Shown: positions 1 through 7,033 of the stretch, piece after piece
Layout of the letters: every line of letters starts with the position of its first letter
How positions within the stretch are numbered: position 1 is the stretch's first letter
Source: a virus
Strand: one strand, 5' to 3'
Virus record (IMG/VR): IMGVR_UViG_3300031518_000015
Span: 1-21,957 of that record
Length of the DNA stretch: 21,957 bases
The notes under the pieces: model-generated
What the model was told of the DNA's origin: nothing
The model's input: the letters and a program-made list of their open reading frames with translations, nothing else
Databases searched by the model: none
Made by a program: the position numbers and the translations under genes

Positions 1-90
1 TTGACGTTTATCTTCCGCCGTAGCCAGAGCCTGTAGGTCTGTGTATATTTTCTTTAAAAGCCCCACACCAAGCTCGAACTCCTTTGACAT
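1..90 (-). CDS. 5' part of unidentified leftward gene (cut by window edge)
   Basis: An ATG at 90-88 opens a frame that stays open for all 30 visible codons. It begins MSKEFELGVGLLKKIYTDLQ and looks helical. A good Shine-Dalgarno sequence (AGGAGG, within 97-104 on the minus strand) lies a few bases upstream, which is why this start was chosen. I do not recognise the family from 30 residues. It is the first gene after the repeat-filled gap beyond the lysis cassette, so it may begin another phage transcription unit, or be host sequence if the phage ends in that gap. Confidence 0.55.
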   Translation of the reverse strand, partial: MSKEFELGVGLLKKIYTDLQALATAEDKRQ

Positions 91-111
91 TATACTCCTC
101 CTCTAAGCTTC

Positions 112-142
112 TTTTTGTCAAATTATTATAATTTGACAAAAA
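112..142. repeat. Perfect 31-bp palindrome around a -10-like core
   Basis: Two 15-base arms (112-126 and 128-142) are exact reverse complements around one base. Each arm carries TTTGTCAAA/TTTGACAAA-type sequence. On the minus strand TATAAT occupies 130-125, well placed to serve the gene starting at 90, with no good -35. The right arm overlaps the first 21-bp repeat (132-153). With no G+C stem it is a poor terminator, so a protein-binding site is more likely. Confidence 0.6.
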
Positions 143-207
143 AAATGGGACACCTTTTTTATTATAACAGGACATAGGGGGACATAGTGGGATTTTCTGG
201 GACGCTT

Positions 208-384
208 GAAAATCAAGGACTTTAGAAGGGTAGGGTTTTCTGCAAAATTGCAGTCTGAGGGTGTCCCACGATTTTGTCAAACTTTTTTGACAAAAAAATG
301 GGACACTTTTTTATGGTGTTTTGAGTTGGGTCAGAATTTGACAAAAAAATGGGACACCCTACCCTTCTGGACTTGTTGATTTTC
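208..384. repeat. 29-bp inverted repeat with mismatched centre
   Basis: The arms are 208-236 and 356-384. The outer parts (GAAAATCAA and AGAAGGGTAGGGT) match exactly as reverse complements. The central seven bases differ and are nearly inverted with respect to each other. The arms enclose three of the 21-bp repeats and one dispersed palindrome. Confidence 0.55.
241..252. promoter_or_regulatory. Dispersed palindrome copy, intergenic
   Basis: TGCAAAATTGCA flanked by C and G, the full 14-base consensus. This copy is intergenic, so codon usage cannot explain it. It lies inside the repeat block left of the endolysin gene. Confidence 0.6.
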
Positions 385-429
385 TAAGTTTGTCCCACGC
401 TTTTGTCAAACTTTCGGACCGTTCTCTAT

Positions 430-1032
430 TTACCAGTACCTCCACCGCCCATCCTCCACACGACGGTATTTGTCTGCATATCTATATATCAGCAAGGAAT
501 ATTGGTAGTTAATCTCGCAGGCACTCCTATACTGCTTACATTCAGCCCCTACCTTCCACACGCACACCTGCCCTCTTCTGCAAAATTGCGGGCACTTCTC
601 CCACTCCCAAGAACCCGCCCGCCTGCATTCTCGGATAACCCAATCACCTCCGTTATATCTCTGATAAACAACCCATAGGCGTGGGGCAGGGTTGCTTTTG
701 ATAAGCGTATTCAGATAATAGGCAAAGGCGTAAAAGTGGTCTTTGGAGTATTGCTTCGTGTAATCAGGGAATAGTGGGCGTAGCTCCTTGTCTAAGAATT
801 TTGGCGTCAGCTGGAAGTATCCAACAGATCCATGTCCATCTGCACTTTCCCTCCACCGACAGGAAGTCTCTTTCTCGGCGGTAGCTACATTATAGTGGGT
901 TGGGTAGTCTTTTGCTATGTATCTTTCTGTTGCTTCCTTTACGGCTGGTTCAAGCTTCAGGCATCTGGGGTTAGCCCAAAGCAAAGACAAGCCCGATATA
1001 GATAAGCAAAGCAATAGTGTAAATCTTGTCAT
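430..1032 (-). CDS. Secreted endolysin, lytic-transglycosylase type
   Basis: This 200-residue protein probably cleaves peptidoglycan at lysis. Residues 1-20 form a Sec-type signal peptide (MTRF, a hydrophobic core, then LLWA before Asn21). The body looks like an SLT/lysozyme-fold domain: Glu55 in the EKETSC segment matches the catalytic Glu-Ser motif, and GSVGYFQLTP (68-77) matches the conserved G-x-x-G-x-x-Q region. The C-terminal half is Cys-rich, so disulfides are plausible after export. I use the ATG at 1032, preceded by GGAG, because it begins the signal peptide; the longer open frame to 1107 would bury it. The gene overlaps the holin gene by 62 bases and ends the lysis cassette. The exact enzyme class is uncertain. 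Confidence 0.75.
   Translation of the reverse strand: MTRFTLLLCLSISGLSLLWANPRCLKLEPAVKEATERYIAKDYPTHYNVATAEKETSCRWRESADGHGSVGYFQLTPKFLDKELRPLFPDYTKQYSKDHFYAFAYYLNTLIKSNPAPRLWVVYQRYNGGDWVIRECRRAGSWEWEKCPQFCRRGQVCVWKVGAECKQYRSACEINYQYSLLIYRYADKYRRVEDGRWRYW
579..590. promoter_or_regulatory. Dispersed palindrome copy within endolysin gene
   Basis: TGCAAAATTGCG, one mismatch at the last base. The same variant occurs in the early promoter at 17525. It lies within codons of the Cys-rich C-terminal part of the endolysin. Confidence 0.45.
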
Positions 1033-1249
1033 AAGGGTCTCTCCAGTCAATGAAGCCCACCTTGAGAACTCTCGTGATGTAGTAATAGACCAAGCCAGCC
1101 GAGGCAAGGGCGACCTTGCGGGCTATTGCACTCAAGAGTGTGGGTTGGTCGTAGACATAGACAAAAGCTACAAACATAAACACAACAGCAAGGGCTAAAT
1201 CAACGCTGTAATGCTTCAGTATTCTTCTTAACAACTCTACTGTTTGCAT
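971..1249 (-). CDS. Putative holin (three membrane segments)
   Basis: This 92-residue protein has a short amphipathic N-terminus and three hydrophobic stretches (about residues 17-34, 39-62 and 74-91), matching small phage holins with three transmembrane segments. Holins form inner-membrane lesions that time lysis. The call rests on size, topology and position: directly after the spanin pair and overlapping the endolysin gene. The endolysin carries its own signal peptide, so this protein may depolarise the membrane rather than release the enzyme. The start codon at 1249 has only a weak GGTGAT-type ribosome site. No family signature was recognised. Confidence 0.6.
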   Translation of the reverse strand: MQTVELLRRILKHYSVDLALAVVFMFVAFVYVYDQPTLLSAIARKVALASAGLVYYYITRVLKVGFIDWRDPYDKIYTIALLIYIGLVFALG

Positions 1250-1485
1250 GTCTCAATCACCCCCCAGAGGAGCTGGTTTTCTCTCTCAAGTTTGAACATA
1301 TAGTTCAAAAGGGACTGCAATTTTTCAGGGGCTGGCTGGTCTGGTTTGATAACGGGTCTCTCTGTTTTTGGGATGTCAGGAATAGGGCACTTTACGATAA
1401 CTTCTTTTTCTATTACTTGCACTTGTGGTTTTGTGGCACAGGATAACAGGGATAGACTAAGGGCTAAAATGCTTGCTCGCTTCAT
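1237..1485 (-). CDS. Outer-membrane spanin lipoprotein (Rz1-like)
   Basis: This 82-residue protein starts with a lipoprotein signal peptide: MKR, a hydrophobic run, then lipobox LLSC with Cys16 as the lipidated residue. The mature part is proline-rich (CPIPDIPKTERPVIKPDQPAP region), as in Rz1-type o-spanins, and ends in a helix. It would sit in the outer membrane and join the i-spanin across the periplasm to fuse the two membranes at lysis. Its first codons overlap the end of the i-spanin gene by 29 bases in another frame, the usual overlapped Rz/Rz1 arrangement. Its presence implies a host with an outer membrane. Confidence 0.75.
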   Translation of the reverse strand: MKRASILALSLSLLSCATKPQVQVIEKEVIVKCPIPDIPKTERPVIKPDQPAPEKLQSLLNYMFKLERENQLLWGVIETCKQ

Positions 1486-1807
1486 CTATCATCCCCTTGA
1501 GTGCCTCGCATTCATTTGTAGTGTTTGGGATGCTTATTTGTGGGATAGGCTCGGTGGCTTTTTTCAGGAGGGCAGTATATCTCTGTTCTATCTTTCTCTT
1601 GTCTATTTCACACTTGTTTTTTAGCTCGGAGTAAAGTTGTGTGTATTTGATGAGGTTCTCTTGTGTGGTTCTAAGCTCCGCTTGGCATTGGGCGAGGGAT
1701 TGCATGGCTCTAAAGTGGGCTTTGCGTTCATGCTTGTAAATGACATAAAACAGGGCATTGGAAAAGAGAGAGAGGGAGAGAAGGATAAAAAGTAGTTCAC
1801 GAAGCAT
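1457..1807 (-). CDS. Inner-membrane spanin (Rz-like)
   Basis: The 116-residue product has one N-terminal membrane segment (about residues 4-23) followed by a Lys/Glu/Gln-rich coiled coil (about 25-95), the standard i-spanin layout. It would be anchored in the inner membrane with its coil in the periplasm, pairing with the lipoprotein encoded by the overlapping next gene. ATG 1807 lies 9 bases after GGAG and overlaps the end of the preceding gene, indicating one transcript. Sequence conservation in spanins is low, so the call rests on topology, order and the overlap with a lipobox gene. Confidence 0.72.
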   Translation of the reverse strand: MLRELLFILLSLSLFSNALFYVIYKHERKAHFRAMQSLAQCQAELRTTQENLIKYTQLYSELKNKCEIDKRKIEQRYTALLKKATEPIPQISIPNTTNECEALKGMIDEASKHFSP

Positions 1808-1994
1808 TTATGGGCTCCTTGATGAAGACTCCATCTCTATATACATAGTCTTGTGGGTTTTCAGATAGCCAGACTTCGTGATTTTCGTCTATCTCTATAA
1901 GCTGGACATCTGGGTGGTCTTGGATGTAATCTTCCCAGCTTGTGAAACCTTGAACTCTCCCATCTGAACTGATGATAACAAATAATTTTCCCAT
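1797..1994 (-). CDS. Small acidic protein between tail fibre and spanins, unknown
   Basis: The 65-residue product (MGKLFVIISSDG start) has an acidic middle and a YVYRDGVFIKEP C-terminus and seems to be a small mixed alpha/beta protein without membrane segment or signal peptide. AGGAGG lies 8 bases before ATG 1994, so translation should be efficient. It follows the adhesin-like gene and overlaps the i-spanin gene by 11 bases. Position would suit a tail-fibre chaperone or minor tail component, but I recognise no family. Confidence 0.6.
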   Translation of the reverse strand: MGKLFVIISSDGRVQGFTSWEDYIQDHPDVQLIEIDENHEVWLSENPQDYVYRDGVFIKEPINAS

Positions 1995-2011
1995 CTTTTA
2001 TACCTCCTTGC

Positions 2012-2842
2012 TTAAGTTGGTTGAATAAAGCCTTTGAAGTTTAGTTCTCTGATTGCGGGGTGAGAACCACCAGTGCTATTAGCCCTGACTCTCCAATACT
2101 TGTAATATCCCCCTTTAGCTATATATAGCGTAGTAGGCGTGCTTGTAAATCCCTGGTTGAATGTATGGATGTCTATAAATGTGCTACCATCTTGAGATGC
2201 TTGTATGGTTATAGAGGTGGGGTTATGACCATTTCCAGCACTCTCATAACCAGTTATCGTGACTGTGTGGACAAACACAGGTCTTACAAATTGATATTGT
2301 ATCCATTGTGGAACAGTTCCTCCAGCCAACCACCATGTGCCTGTATTTTTATCAAAAGCCTTGAATGCATCACGAATTGAATCGTAAATACTACTTGCAG
2401 ATGCCACTCCTTCTGGTGCGGTGTTTGAGGTCATCGTTGGGACTTCTTTTACATTTATTGTGCTGTTGATAAAAGTATTCCATGCGGTCGCGTTATTTCT
2501 GATGGCGTTCAACGCAGTTTGAGAGTTAATCACAGCGTTCATAGCAGTTTGGGAGTTAATCACAGCGTTCATAGCAGTTTGGGAGTTAATCACAGCGTTC
2601 ATAGCAGTTTGGGAGTTAATCACAGCGTTCATAGCAGTTTGGGAGTTAATCACAGCGTTCATAGCAGTTTGGGAGTTAGCAACAGCGTTCATAGCAGTTT
2701 GGTCCCATACGATTAACCACAGCGGGGTTGAGAAGTTGGGATTTTGTAGTAGTGCTTCGAGATTACTACCATTACCACTGAAGATTAGTTCAAGTATGCT
2801 GTCTTTTCTTGCTGAAATCCCTAAGCTAATTATCTTTGCCAT
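2012..2842 (-). CDS. Tail fibre/adhesin with decapeptide repeats and F5/8-like domain
   Basis: This 276-residue protein probably contacts the host surface. Residues 1-48 are a short head domain. Residues of about 49-128 are eight units of a decapeptide (consensus QTAMNAVINS; central ones identical, last two degenerate), a periodicity suited to a trimeric coiled or fibrous shaft. The C-terminal 135 residues resemble an F5/8 type C (discoidin) carbohydrate-binding domain: GVASASSIYDS, AFDKNTGTWWLAG, WIQYQF and a final YWRVRA...REL strand. Start ATG 2842 has GGAGG 7 bases upstream. It follows small adhesion-region genes after the baseplate genes, the usual place for receptor-binding proteins. 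Confidence 0.75.
   Translation of the reverse strand: MAKIISLGISARKDSILELIFSGNGSNLEALLQNPNFSTPLWLIVWDQTAMNAVANSQTAMNAVINSQTAMNAVINSQTAMNAVINSQTAMNAVINSQTAMNAVINSQTALNAIRNNATAWNTFINSTINVKEVPTMTSNTAPEGVASASSIYDSIRDAFKAFDKNTGTWWLAGGTVPQWIQYQFVRPVFVHTVTITGYESAGNGHNPTSITIQASQDGSTFIDIHTFNQGFTSTPTTLYIAKGGYYKYWRVRANSTGGSHPAIRELNFKGFIQPT
2521..2700. repeat. Tandem 30-bp repeat, six copies
   Basis: Six head-to-tail 30-bp units. Units two to five (2551-2670) are identical; unit one differs at one base and unit six at a few. Degenerate units continue to about 2461. They encode the decapeptide of the fibre shaft, so copy changes keep the reading frame and would lengthen or shorten the shaft. Identity at synonymous positions shows recent duplication or gene conversion. 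Confidence 0.95.
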
Positions 2843-2844
2843 GC

Positions 2845-3102
2845 CTACACCTCCATTCCATCTACAAAGACATTAATTTGCGAATTTGAACCGACTTTGA
2901 TTGTGTCTCCGGCATCAAGGCTGAATTTCTCTATAAATAGCCCGGTAAAGCTGTCCGAGAAGTAGGTAAGGTTGTTGATTTTTATTGTGATGGTAGAAGT
3001 GGTTGGAGCGTATATGCGTAAGAACACATAAGCTTTTTTGTTTGCTGGGCAAGTGTATATTGTTTGCTCTGTGTTGTTTATTGTGGCTTGTGCAAGCATC
3101 AT
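2845..3102 (-). CDS. Small beta-rich structural protein, unknown
   Basis: The 85-residue product is dominated by predicted beta strands (ATINNTEQTIYTCPANKKAY, TSTITIKIN, GDTIKVGSNSQINVFVDG), like small jelly-roll or fibre-associated proteins in phage adhesion regions. ATG 3102 overlaps the preceding stop as ATGA; the adjacent ATG 3099 is better spaced from GGAGG and may be the true start. It lies between a coiled-coil protein and the repeat-bearing fibre. A capping or decoration role at the fibre is inference only. Confidence 0.65.
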   Translation of the reverse strand: MMLAQATINNTEQTIYTCPANKKAYVFLRIYAPTTSTITIKINNLTYFSDSFTGLFIEKFSLDAGDTIKVGSNSQINVFVDGMEV

Positions 3103-3530
3103 TCACCTCCAAAAAAGAATGCCATTACCCTACTCATAAGCAGGGCGGAGTTTATTTGTGAGACTGCTTCTTGCTGTTTTTGTTCAATGTTTGATAGGGC
3201 ATCCGCTTTTGCTGTAGAGATGGCGGATATAGCATCATCTCGACGCTCGTTAATCAAAGCATCTGCGTTTTGTCTCAATGCTTGTATCTCAGCGACTATC
3301 TCGTCCGCTATGGTTTTTCTCTCTTCTATAAATTCAAAGGATGGTCGTAAGACTTCTTCAATGCGAAGTAGCCCATATCTGGTGACCTCATTTACAGCAT
3401 ACTGCCAGTCCTTTTTAACATCTTCTAAAGCTGTAAGACGCAAGTCTATATCTTTAAAGACAGCGTTGAAAACCTCGTCGGAAAGAGGTGTTCTTTTAGT
3501 AAAGCGATACTTATCAAACCTACTCGGCAT
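3099..3530 (-). CDS. Coiled-coil tail-region protein, unknown
   Basis: The 143-residue product starts MPSRFDKYRFTKRTPLSDEV, continues as long Ala/Glu-rich helices with heptad character (about residues 60-130), and ends SRVMAFFFGGE. I chose ATG 3530 because GGAGG lies 6 bases upstream; the open frame extends to 3572. It overlaps the small upstream gene by 11 bases and the next by 4, so it is translated as part of the tail operon. The helical region suits a trimeric fibre or connector, but no family is recognised. Confidence 0.65.
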   Translation of the reverse strand: MPSRFDKYRFTKRTPLSDEVFNAVFKDIDLRLTALEDVKKDWQYAVNEVTRYGLLRIEEVLRPSFEFIEERKTIADEIVAEIQALRQNADALINERRDDAISAISTAKADALSNIEQKQQEAVSQINSALLMSRVMAFFFGGE

Positions 3531-3660
3531 TTTCATCCTCCAGTTTTTCAACTTTGTCTTTGATGAGTTCATACACCTCAGGGGCTACTTCAATAATTTG
3601 CCCTGCATAGAAGCGTCTGCCGTAGAGTTCAAAGTCTTCTAAGACTTTAACCTTCACCAT
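3520..3660 (-). CDS. 46-residue tail-region protein, unknown
   Basis: This short gene reads MVKVKVLEDFELYGRRFYAG, then QIIEVAPEVYELIKDKVE and an acidic tail, ending at TAG (3522-3520). A strong GGAGG precedes ATG 3660, and the 3' end overlaps the next gene by 11 bases, so it is very likely translated. The beta-strand opening followed by a G-x-x-hydrophobic-E-V turn resembles small phage proteins often seen beside head or tail genes, but no function can be assigned. Confidence 0.65.
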   Translation of the reverse strand: MVKVKVLEDFELYGRRFYAGQIIEVAPEVYELIKDKVEKLEDENAE

Positions 3661-3672
3661 GCTTTACCTCCT

Positions 3673-5832
3673 TCAGTAAGCTATATCAATGCGTTCAACA
3701 ATCACATATGGTGCAGCATCAGAAGTTCTGGAACCAGAAAGCTTGATCTTGTAGCGCTGAATACCGGCTGAGATGTTAAAAGTAAAAGTTTTGCGTATGG
3801 CGTCTTCGTCTTCTTGCTCGGTTGTAACAACGGCTGGGTTGTAGGTGGTGTTGCTTACTGTATCGATAAGCTGGCAATTGATAGTGTGTTTAGTAGGATC
3901 GAACTTATGTAGAAGCACTTGCACATCTATGTTTTGTCTTGGGGCAGAGAGAACTCTCTCTGTGGAGGTTGCAAAAAAGGTTGTTGCGGGTCTGCTTGCG
4001 GTGATAGCCTGTTCAGTGAGGATTAGGGCTGGTTGCAAATCTGCAGTGCCAAGCATGACCGCCCTCAATGGCACGATGTCGGGAGCTGAGGAAAGTCTGC
4101 CCGTCTCCTTCAGTGGGTACCACTTCCCACCTACATTGATCTCAAAGATCAATTCCGTTCCTTCGGGCACGACGGCGGGGGCTATGATTTGGAGGTCAGT
4201 GATACCTCCGGCAAGGCTTACGGGTTGAAGCTGAACTTCAGTCCTTGCTTGCTTAAATTGTGCTGCGTAGAGTTTAAACATAATATCTTTAGTTAAGTCT
4301 CCTGTGAAGTAATCTCCATCTGTGCCATAAAAGAGTGTTCCTTGCAAGTAGTTTTGTCCTGATACGGTTGCTACTTTGTAATCTCCTTGTGTGATAAAAC
4401 AAATGGCATATCTTCCGGGCTTTAGGAAGACCGGTGGTAGATTGATGATGGTTTCAGAGGGGTATTTTTGCACATCTGATGGGTTTAAAGTCACATGGGT
4501 TAAGGTTTTTTGGAGGACTGGTTTTCCGCCTTCGGTCTCGCAAATCACAATGTGTATATCTGCGTTGCTGTCTTTTTGAGTGAAGTATAGACCAAGTCCA
4601 GCGAGCCACATCGGAGAGGAAATCACAAAGGTTTGGGCAACGATTGCCCCGTTTATAGTGTGGGTTGTTTCTTGAAGTCTATATTCTGTAATTGGATAAG
4701 ATACCCAATACCCGCATCTTCCATACCACCAATAGTCGTAATACCAATACCAATACCAGTAGCGATAATACCAGTTCCAGTAGCAGCCCCACCCCCAGCC
4801 ATAAGTCCAGTAGTATTGATAATAAGTGTATTTTTGCAGTGTGAGGGTCTGCCATTGGTATCTTGATATTGAGATGTCTCCGGAGTAGCCTTTTGTCTCA
4901 AGCTTTGGGACGAGGTCATACTTTGGAAGAACTAAGTTATCAAATCTTTGTATGTTTGGGTCGTATGGGTTAAATAGTGCGAGATTAGCCCTTGCTTCTC
5001 CTGCATTTGGGAATAACAAGCCGTTGAAAATCTTCGCCTGCGTGTTGTTTGTATCTATTTTTGATGTATCTCCAAAGTAATCTGCATCATAGCTGTGGTA
5101 GGTGCTTGGGAGGTTGAGTTTTTCTTTTACACGAGCCATGTCTGCCATGACCTCAAGGACTGCTTTCAGGTCGGCTTTTCCGTCTGTCTTTTTGGCAAGG
5201 GTTGAAAGGTCGGTAACGATTGAGATGAGGCGGGGCTCGGTTAAAGCCCTCCAATTTTTCAGCTCTTTCACGTCTGCTTTGGTCTCATATAAACGAGGTA
5301 GGACATAATCTTCAACTCGAGTTATCTTTTCAATGCCGGTTGTGGAAAGGTAGATGTAAGCGACAGGCACTACATTTTCCTGAAGGGCTGGGGGTTGAGG
5401 GTCAACGGATTCCACGCCGGGAACAAGGTTTACATTGGCTTTGTTAATATGGGTCATGGCGACAGCACGGGGCTCCGTTGTCCCCTGCACCACATCAATT
5501 AGGAAATCCCGTGGCTCTACCTCTGTCTCTGTCTCAGAACCCCATATAACCACTGCAACTACTTTTTTGGTGTTCAAGGGCAGATACTGAAAGATATTGA
5601 ACTCAAGTGATTGTTCGGAAATGTAGATTTTGCCGTTGGCATACAATCTCCCCGGGGCTACTGTTATCTCAGTGGAGGAGTTTTGCGTAACCTCAAAGCC
5701 AGTGTAGTGATAGCGGTTAGAGATTGCGTCGGTGATAACCGCTTCTATGGCTTGGGCAGTAAAGTCTTGGGTGTTGTTCAGGTCTTTTGCTTGGAGCTCT
5801 TGCCTGTCTCTGTAAATAACTTTTTTAAACAT
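3673..5832 (-). CDS. Large DUF4815-like tail/fibre protein with Tyr/Trp-rich insert
   Basis: The 719-residue product follows tail protein I, where collar or proximal fibre proteins are encoded. Residues 1-200 (MFKKVIYRDRQELQAKDLNN start, VAPGRLYANGKIY, later VVPVAYIYL) resemble the DUF4815 family of phage structural proteins. Residues 335-376 are a remarkable aromatic stretch, 17 Tyr and 11 Trp in 42 positions. Residues 385-520 look like a beta-sandwich (GLGLYFTQKD, FLKPGRYAICFI), and more beta-rich sequence follows to the C-terminus. ATG 5832 has AGGAGG 7 bases upstream and overlaps gene I by 8 bases. No cysteine-knot or enzymatic motif was noticed. Function as a tail fibre or baseplate-associated adhesin is inferred. 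Confidence 0.75.
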   Translation of the reverse strand: MFKKVIYRDRQELQAKDLNNTQDFTAQAIEAVITDAISNRYHYTGFEVTQNSSTEITVAPGRLYANGKIYISEQSLEFNIFQYLPLNTKKVVAVVIWGSETETEVEPRDFLIDVVQGTTEPRAVAMTHINKANVNLVPGVESVDPQPPALQENVVPVAYIYLSTTGIEKITRVEDYVLPRLYETKADVKELKNWRALTEPRLISIVTDLSTLAKKTDGKADLKAVLEVMADMARVKEKLNLPSTYHSYDADYFGDTSKIDTNNTQAKIFNGLLFPNAGEARANLALFNPYDPNIQRFDNLVLPKYDLVPKLETKGYSGDISISRYQWQTLTLQKYTYYQYYWTYGWGWGCYWNWYYRYWYWYWYYDYWWYGRCGYWVSYPITEYRLQETTHTINGAIVAQTFVISSPMWLAGLGLYFTQKDSNADIHIVICETEGGKPVLQKTLTHVTLNPSDVQKYPSETIINLPPVFLKPGRYAICFITQGDYKVATVSGQNYLQGTLFYGTDGDYFTGDLTKDIMFKLYAAQFKQARTEVQLQPVSLAGGITDLQIIAPAVVPEGTELIFEINVGGKWYPLKETGRLSSAPDIVPLRAVMLGTADLQPALILTEQAITASRPATTFFATSTERVLSAPRQNIDVQVLLHKFDPTKHTINCQLIDTVSNTTYNPAVVTTEQEDEDAIRKTFTFNISAGIQRYKIKLSGSRTSDAAPYVIVERIDIAY
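4705..4830. repeat. Low-complexity stretch encoding Tyr/Trp-rich segment
   Basis: On the plus strand the region is built from ACCA/CCAG words, with ATACCA three times in tandem at 4741-4758. On the coding strand this reads as TAT-TGG, giving alternating Tyr-Trp. Six-base units can slip in copy number without breaking the frame. Confidence 0.85.
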
Positions 5833-7033
5833 TTATAACCTCCTGAATTTTGATTGATTGCCCTGCTGTGATGGTGCCATCTGCCGTTGGCGTTCTTTTT
5901 GTTTTTGTATCAATAAAGATTTTGTCTCTTACGCTTTTGTAGTCGTTTATGAGTTTTTGTGTTTCGTGTAAAGCCCGTTTAGGCGTGGCACTAAGGAATT
6001 TAAAGAAAAACCTCTGGTGGGTTTTGTCTTTTATGTCTATAAGAAGCTCGGCGTTGTATGGCGGAATTCGAATAGGTTTTTCGTCTAAGAAGGTGTAGGC
6101 GTTGCGTCGCTGTGGGATTACTTCTGGGTCAAAGATGCGGAAGCGTTTCCAGATGCGTTTTTCTGCGTCAAGGTCTGTAGTGTGTCCGTGTGTGTATGAA
6201 ATAAAGGCAATTTTATAATTGGCGTTTCCTTTTTCTTGTAGGGTTTCATATTTGGATGTGATTGGTTCTGTGGAGGGTGTAATGGTTTCTGTGCGGGTGA
6301 TTGGTTCATAATCGGAGTAAAGGACAGGTAAGTTAAGGGTGTAAAGTCTTTCTTTTGCGTTGTGATTGACAAGATATTTTAAACGGTTTGATTTCGTAAA
6401 AGAACCGTAAGCATTCCCTTCTTTGCGGACTTCTACTTTTTCCTCTGCTGTCTTTTCCTTTTGTGTGTATTGTATAGTGTAGGTTTTGAGGGGTTGAAGG
6501 ATGCCATTTTTGACTAAGTATGCCCTATGCCCATAGCGATTTATTGCGAGCTGGTTGTAAGGGTGCAATTTTGCAGAGAGGAACTCTTTCTGGTAAGGTT
6601 GGTATTTTTTGCCGGGAAAGGAAAACTTTGTGAGGCGTAGTTCTGGAAAAAGCTCGTAAAATCTGGCTCGGTCTTCATCTGTAAGGGAAAGGCTAAAATA
6701 GGTTTTTATCTCGGGTGTCCTTGCTCGGATGAGCCTTGAGCCTGCAAGCTGGCATGCGGTCTTGATGCCCAACAGGGTGCCCTTGCCTCTATGAAGATTG
6801 ATTGCGTTCTTGATTAAATTGCGTTTTTCTTGGATTGTCTGTGCTTGTTCGTAGCCCTCAATGTGAAATTGCCAGCCTAAAAGGTCAAGGAGTTTCTCGT
6901 CCTCTAATTCGTCGATGCGAGGATAGATGAGAACATTGATAATGCGATTCTTCAGTTCTTCAAAGCTTGTGTCAAAGGTGTCTACTAAATGTTGAAGCTC
7001 TCTTATGCCTGGAGGAGTTAGCTCTTTAATCAT
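5825..7033 (-). CDS. I: Tail protein I with long C-terminal extension
   Basis: About the first 150 residues resemble P2 gpI/phage tail protein I: an acidic helical start (LTPPGIRELQHLVDTFD), LIYPRIDELEDEKLLDLLGWQFHIEG, and the RNLIKNAINLHRGKGTLLGIK segment typical of the family. In P2 this protein joins baseplate wedge and fibres. The product is about 402 residues, roughly twice the usual size; the extension is rich in Thr, Lys and Tyr and is likely a fibre-attachment region. I chose ATG 7033 because GGAGG lies 8 bases upstream; an in-frame ATG at 7048 has none. It overlaps J by 8 bases and the next gene by 8. Confidence 0.8.
   Translation of the reverse strand: MIKELTPPGIRELQHLVDTFDTSFEELKNRIINVLIYPRIDELEDEKLLDLLGWQFHIEGYEQAQTIQEKRNLIKNAINLHRGKGTLLGIKTACQLAGSRLIRARTPEIKTYFSLSLTDEDRARFYELFPELRLTKFSFPGKKYQPYQKEFLSAKLHPYNQLAINRYGHRAYLVKNGILQPLKTYTIQYTQKEKTAEEKVEVRKEGNAYGSFTKSNRLKYLVNHNAKERLYTLNLPVLYSDYEPITRTETITPSTEPITSKYETLQEKGNANYKIAFISYTHGHTTDLDAEKRIWKRFRIFDPEVIPQRRNAYTFLDEKPIRIPPYNAELLIDIKDKTHQRFFFKFLSATPKRALHETQKLINDYKSVRDKIFIDTKTKRTPTADGTITAGQSIKIQEVINV
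6564..6575. promoter_or_regulatory. Dispersed palindrome copy within tail gene I
   Basis: TGCAATTTTGCA, exact half sites. It is read through as Ala-Lys-Leu-His codons of tail protein I. Confidence 0.5.

Larger units (their letters stand above)
132..410. repeat. Five copies of a 21-bp repeat, mixed orientation
   Basis: The unit reads TTTGACA, then an A-rich centre, then TGGGACAC. Plus-strand copies are at 132-153 (one extra A), 286-306 and 337-357. Minus-strand copies are at 261-281 and 390-410 (one end mismatch). Copies two and three face each other with four bases between them. Each unit contains two GACA-type half sites about one helical turn apart. Mixed-orientation sites of about 22 bp clustered in a few hundred bases are typical of MuA-type ends, but also of multi-operator promoters. 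No further copy was found in the window. Confidence 0.75.
91..429. other. Gene-free region packed with repeats
   Basis: No plausible gene is seen between the endolysin stop and the start at 90. The block is A+T-rich and holds five copies of a 21-bp repeat in both orientations, a perfect 31-bp palindrome, a 29-bp inverted repeat with a mismatched centre, GGACATAG twice at 10-bp spacing (170-177, 180-187), and one copy of the dispersed palindrome (241-252). It could be a transposase-binding phage end, a replication origin, or a multi-operator promoter for the gene at the left edge. The sequence alone does not decide between these. Confidence 0.7.

Noticed and set aside
112-142. Palindrome as intrinsic terminator
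   Set aside because: The stem is nearly all A/T, so hairpin stability would be poor; a protein-binding site fits better.
8-280. Minus-strand ORF over the left repeat block
   Set aside because: It runs through repeats and overlaps the better-supported start at 90 in another frame.
403-678. Plus-strand ORF opposite the endolysin gene
   Set aside because: It lies antisense to a gene with signal peptide and catalytic motif and has no ribosome site.
1030-1107. Longer N-terminus for the endolysin
   Set aside because: It would place the signal peptide internally and overlaps further into the holin gene.
2521-2700. CRISPR-like array of 30-bp repeats
   Set aside because: The units are contiguous with no spacers and encode an in-frame decapeptide of the fibre protein.
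2519-2716. Plus-strand ORF over the tandem repeats (GVNHSVHSSL units)
   Set aside because: It is a shadow of the repeat on the opposite strand, has no ribosome site and lies within the fibre gene.
4705-4830. Variable region of a diversity-generating retroelement
   Set aside because: No reverse transcriptase or template repeat is seen in the window, and the stretch is explained by hexamer repetition.
4633-4919. Reverse and shifted-frame ORFs in the Tyr/Trp region, or a frameshift there
   Set aside because: The main frame runs unbroken for 719 codons with plausible domains on both sides; the Gly-rich and Pro-rich alternative frames are products of the low-complexity DNA.
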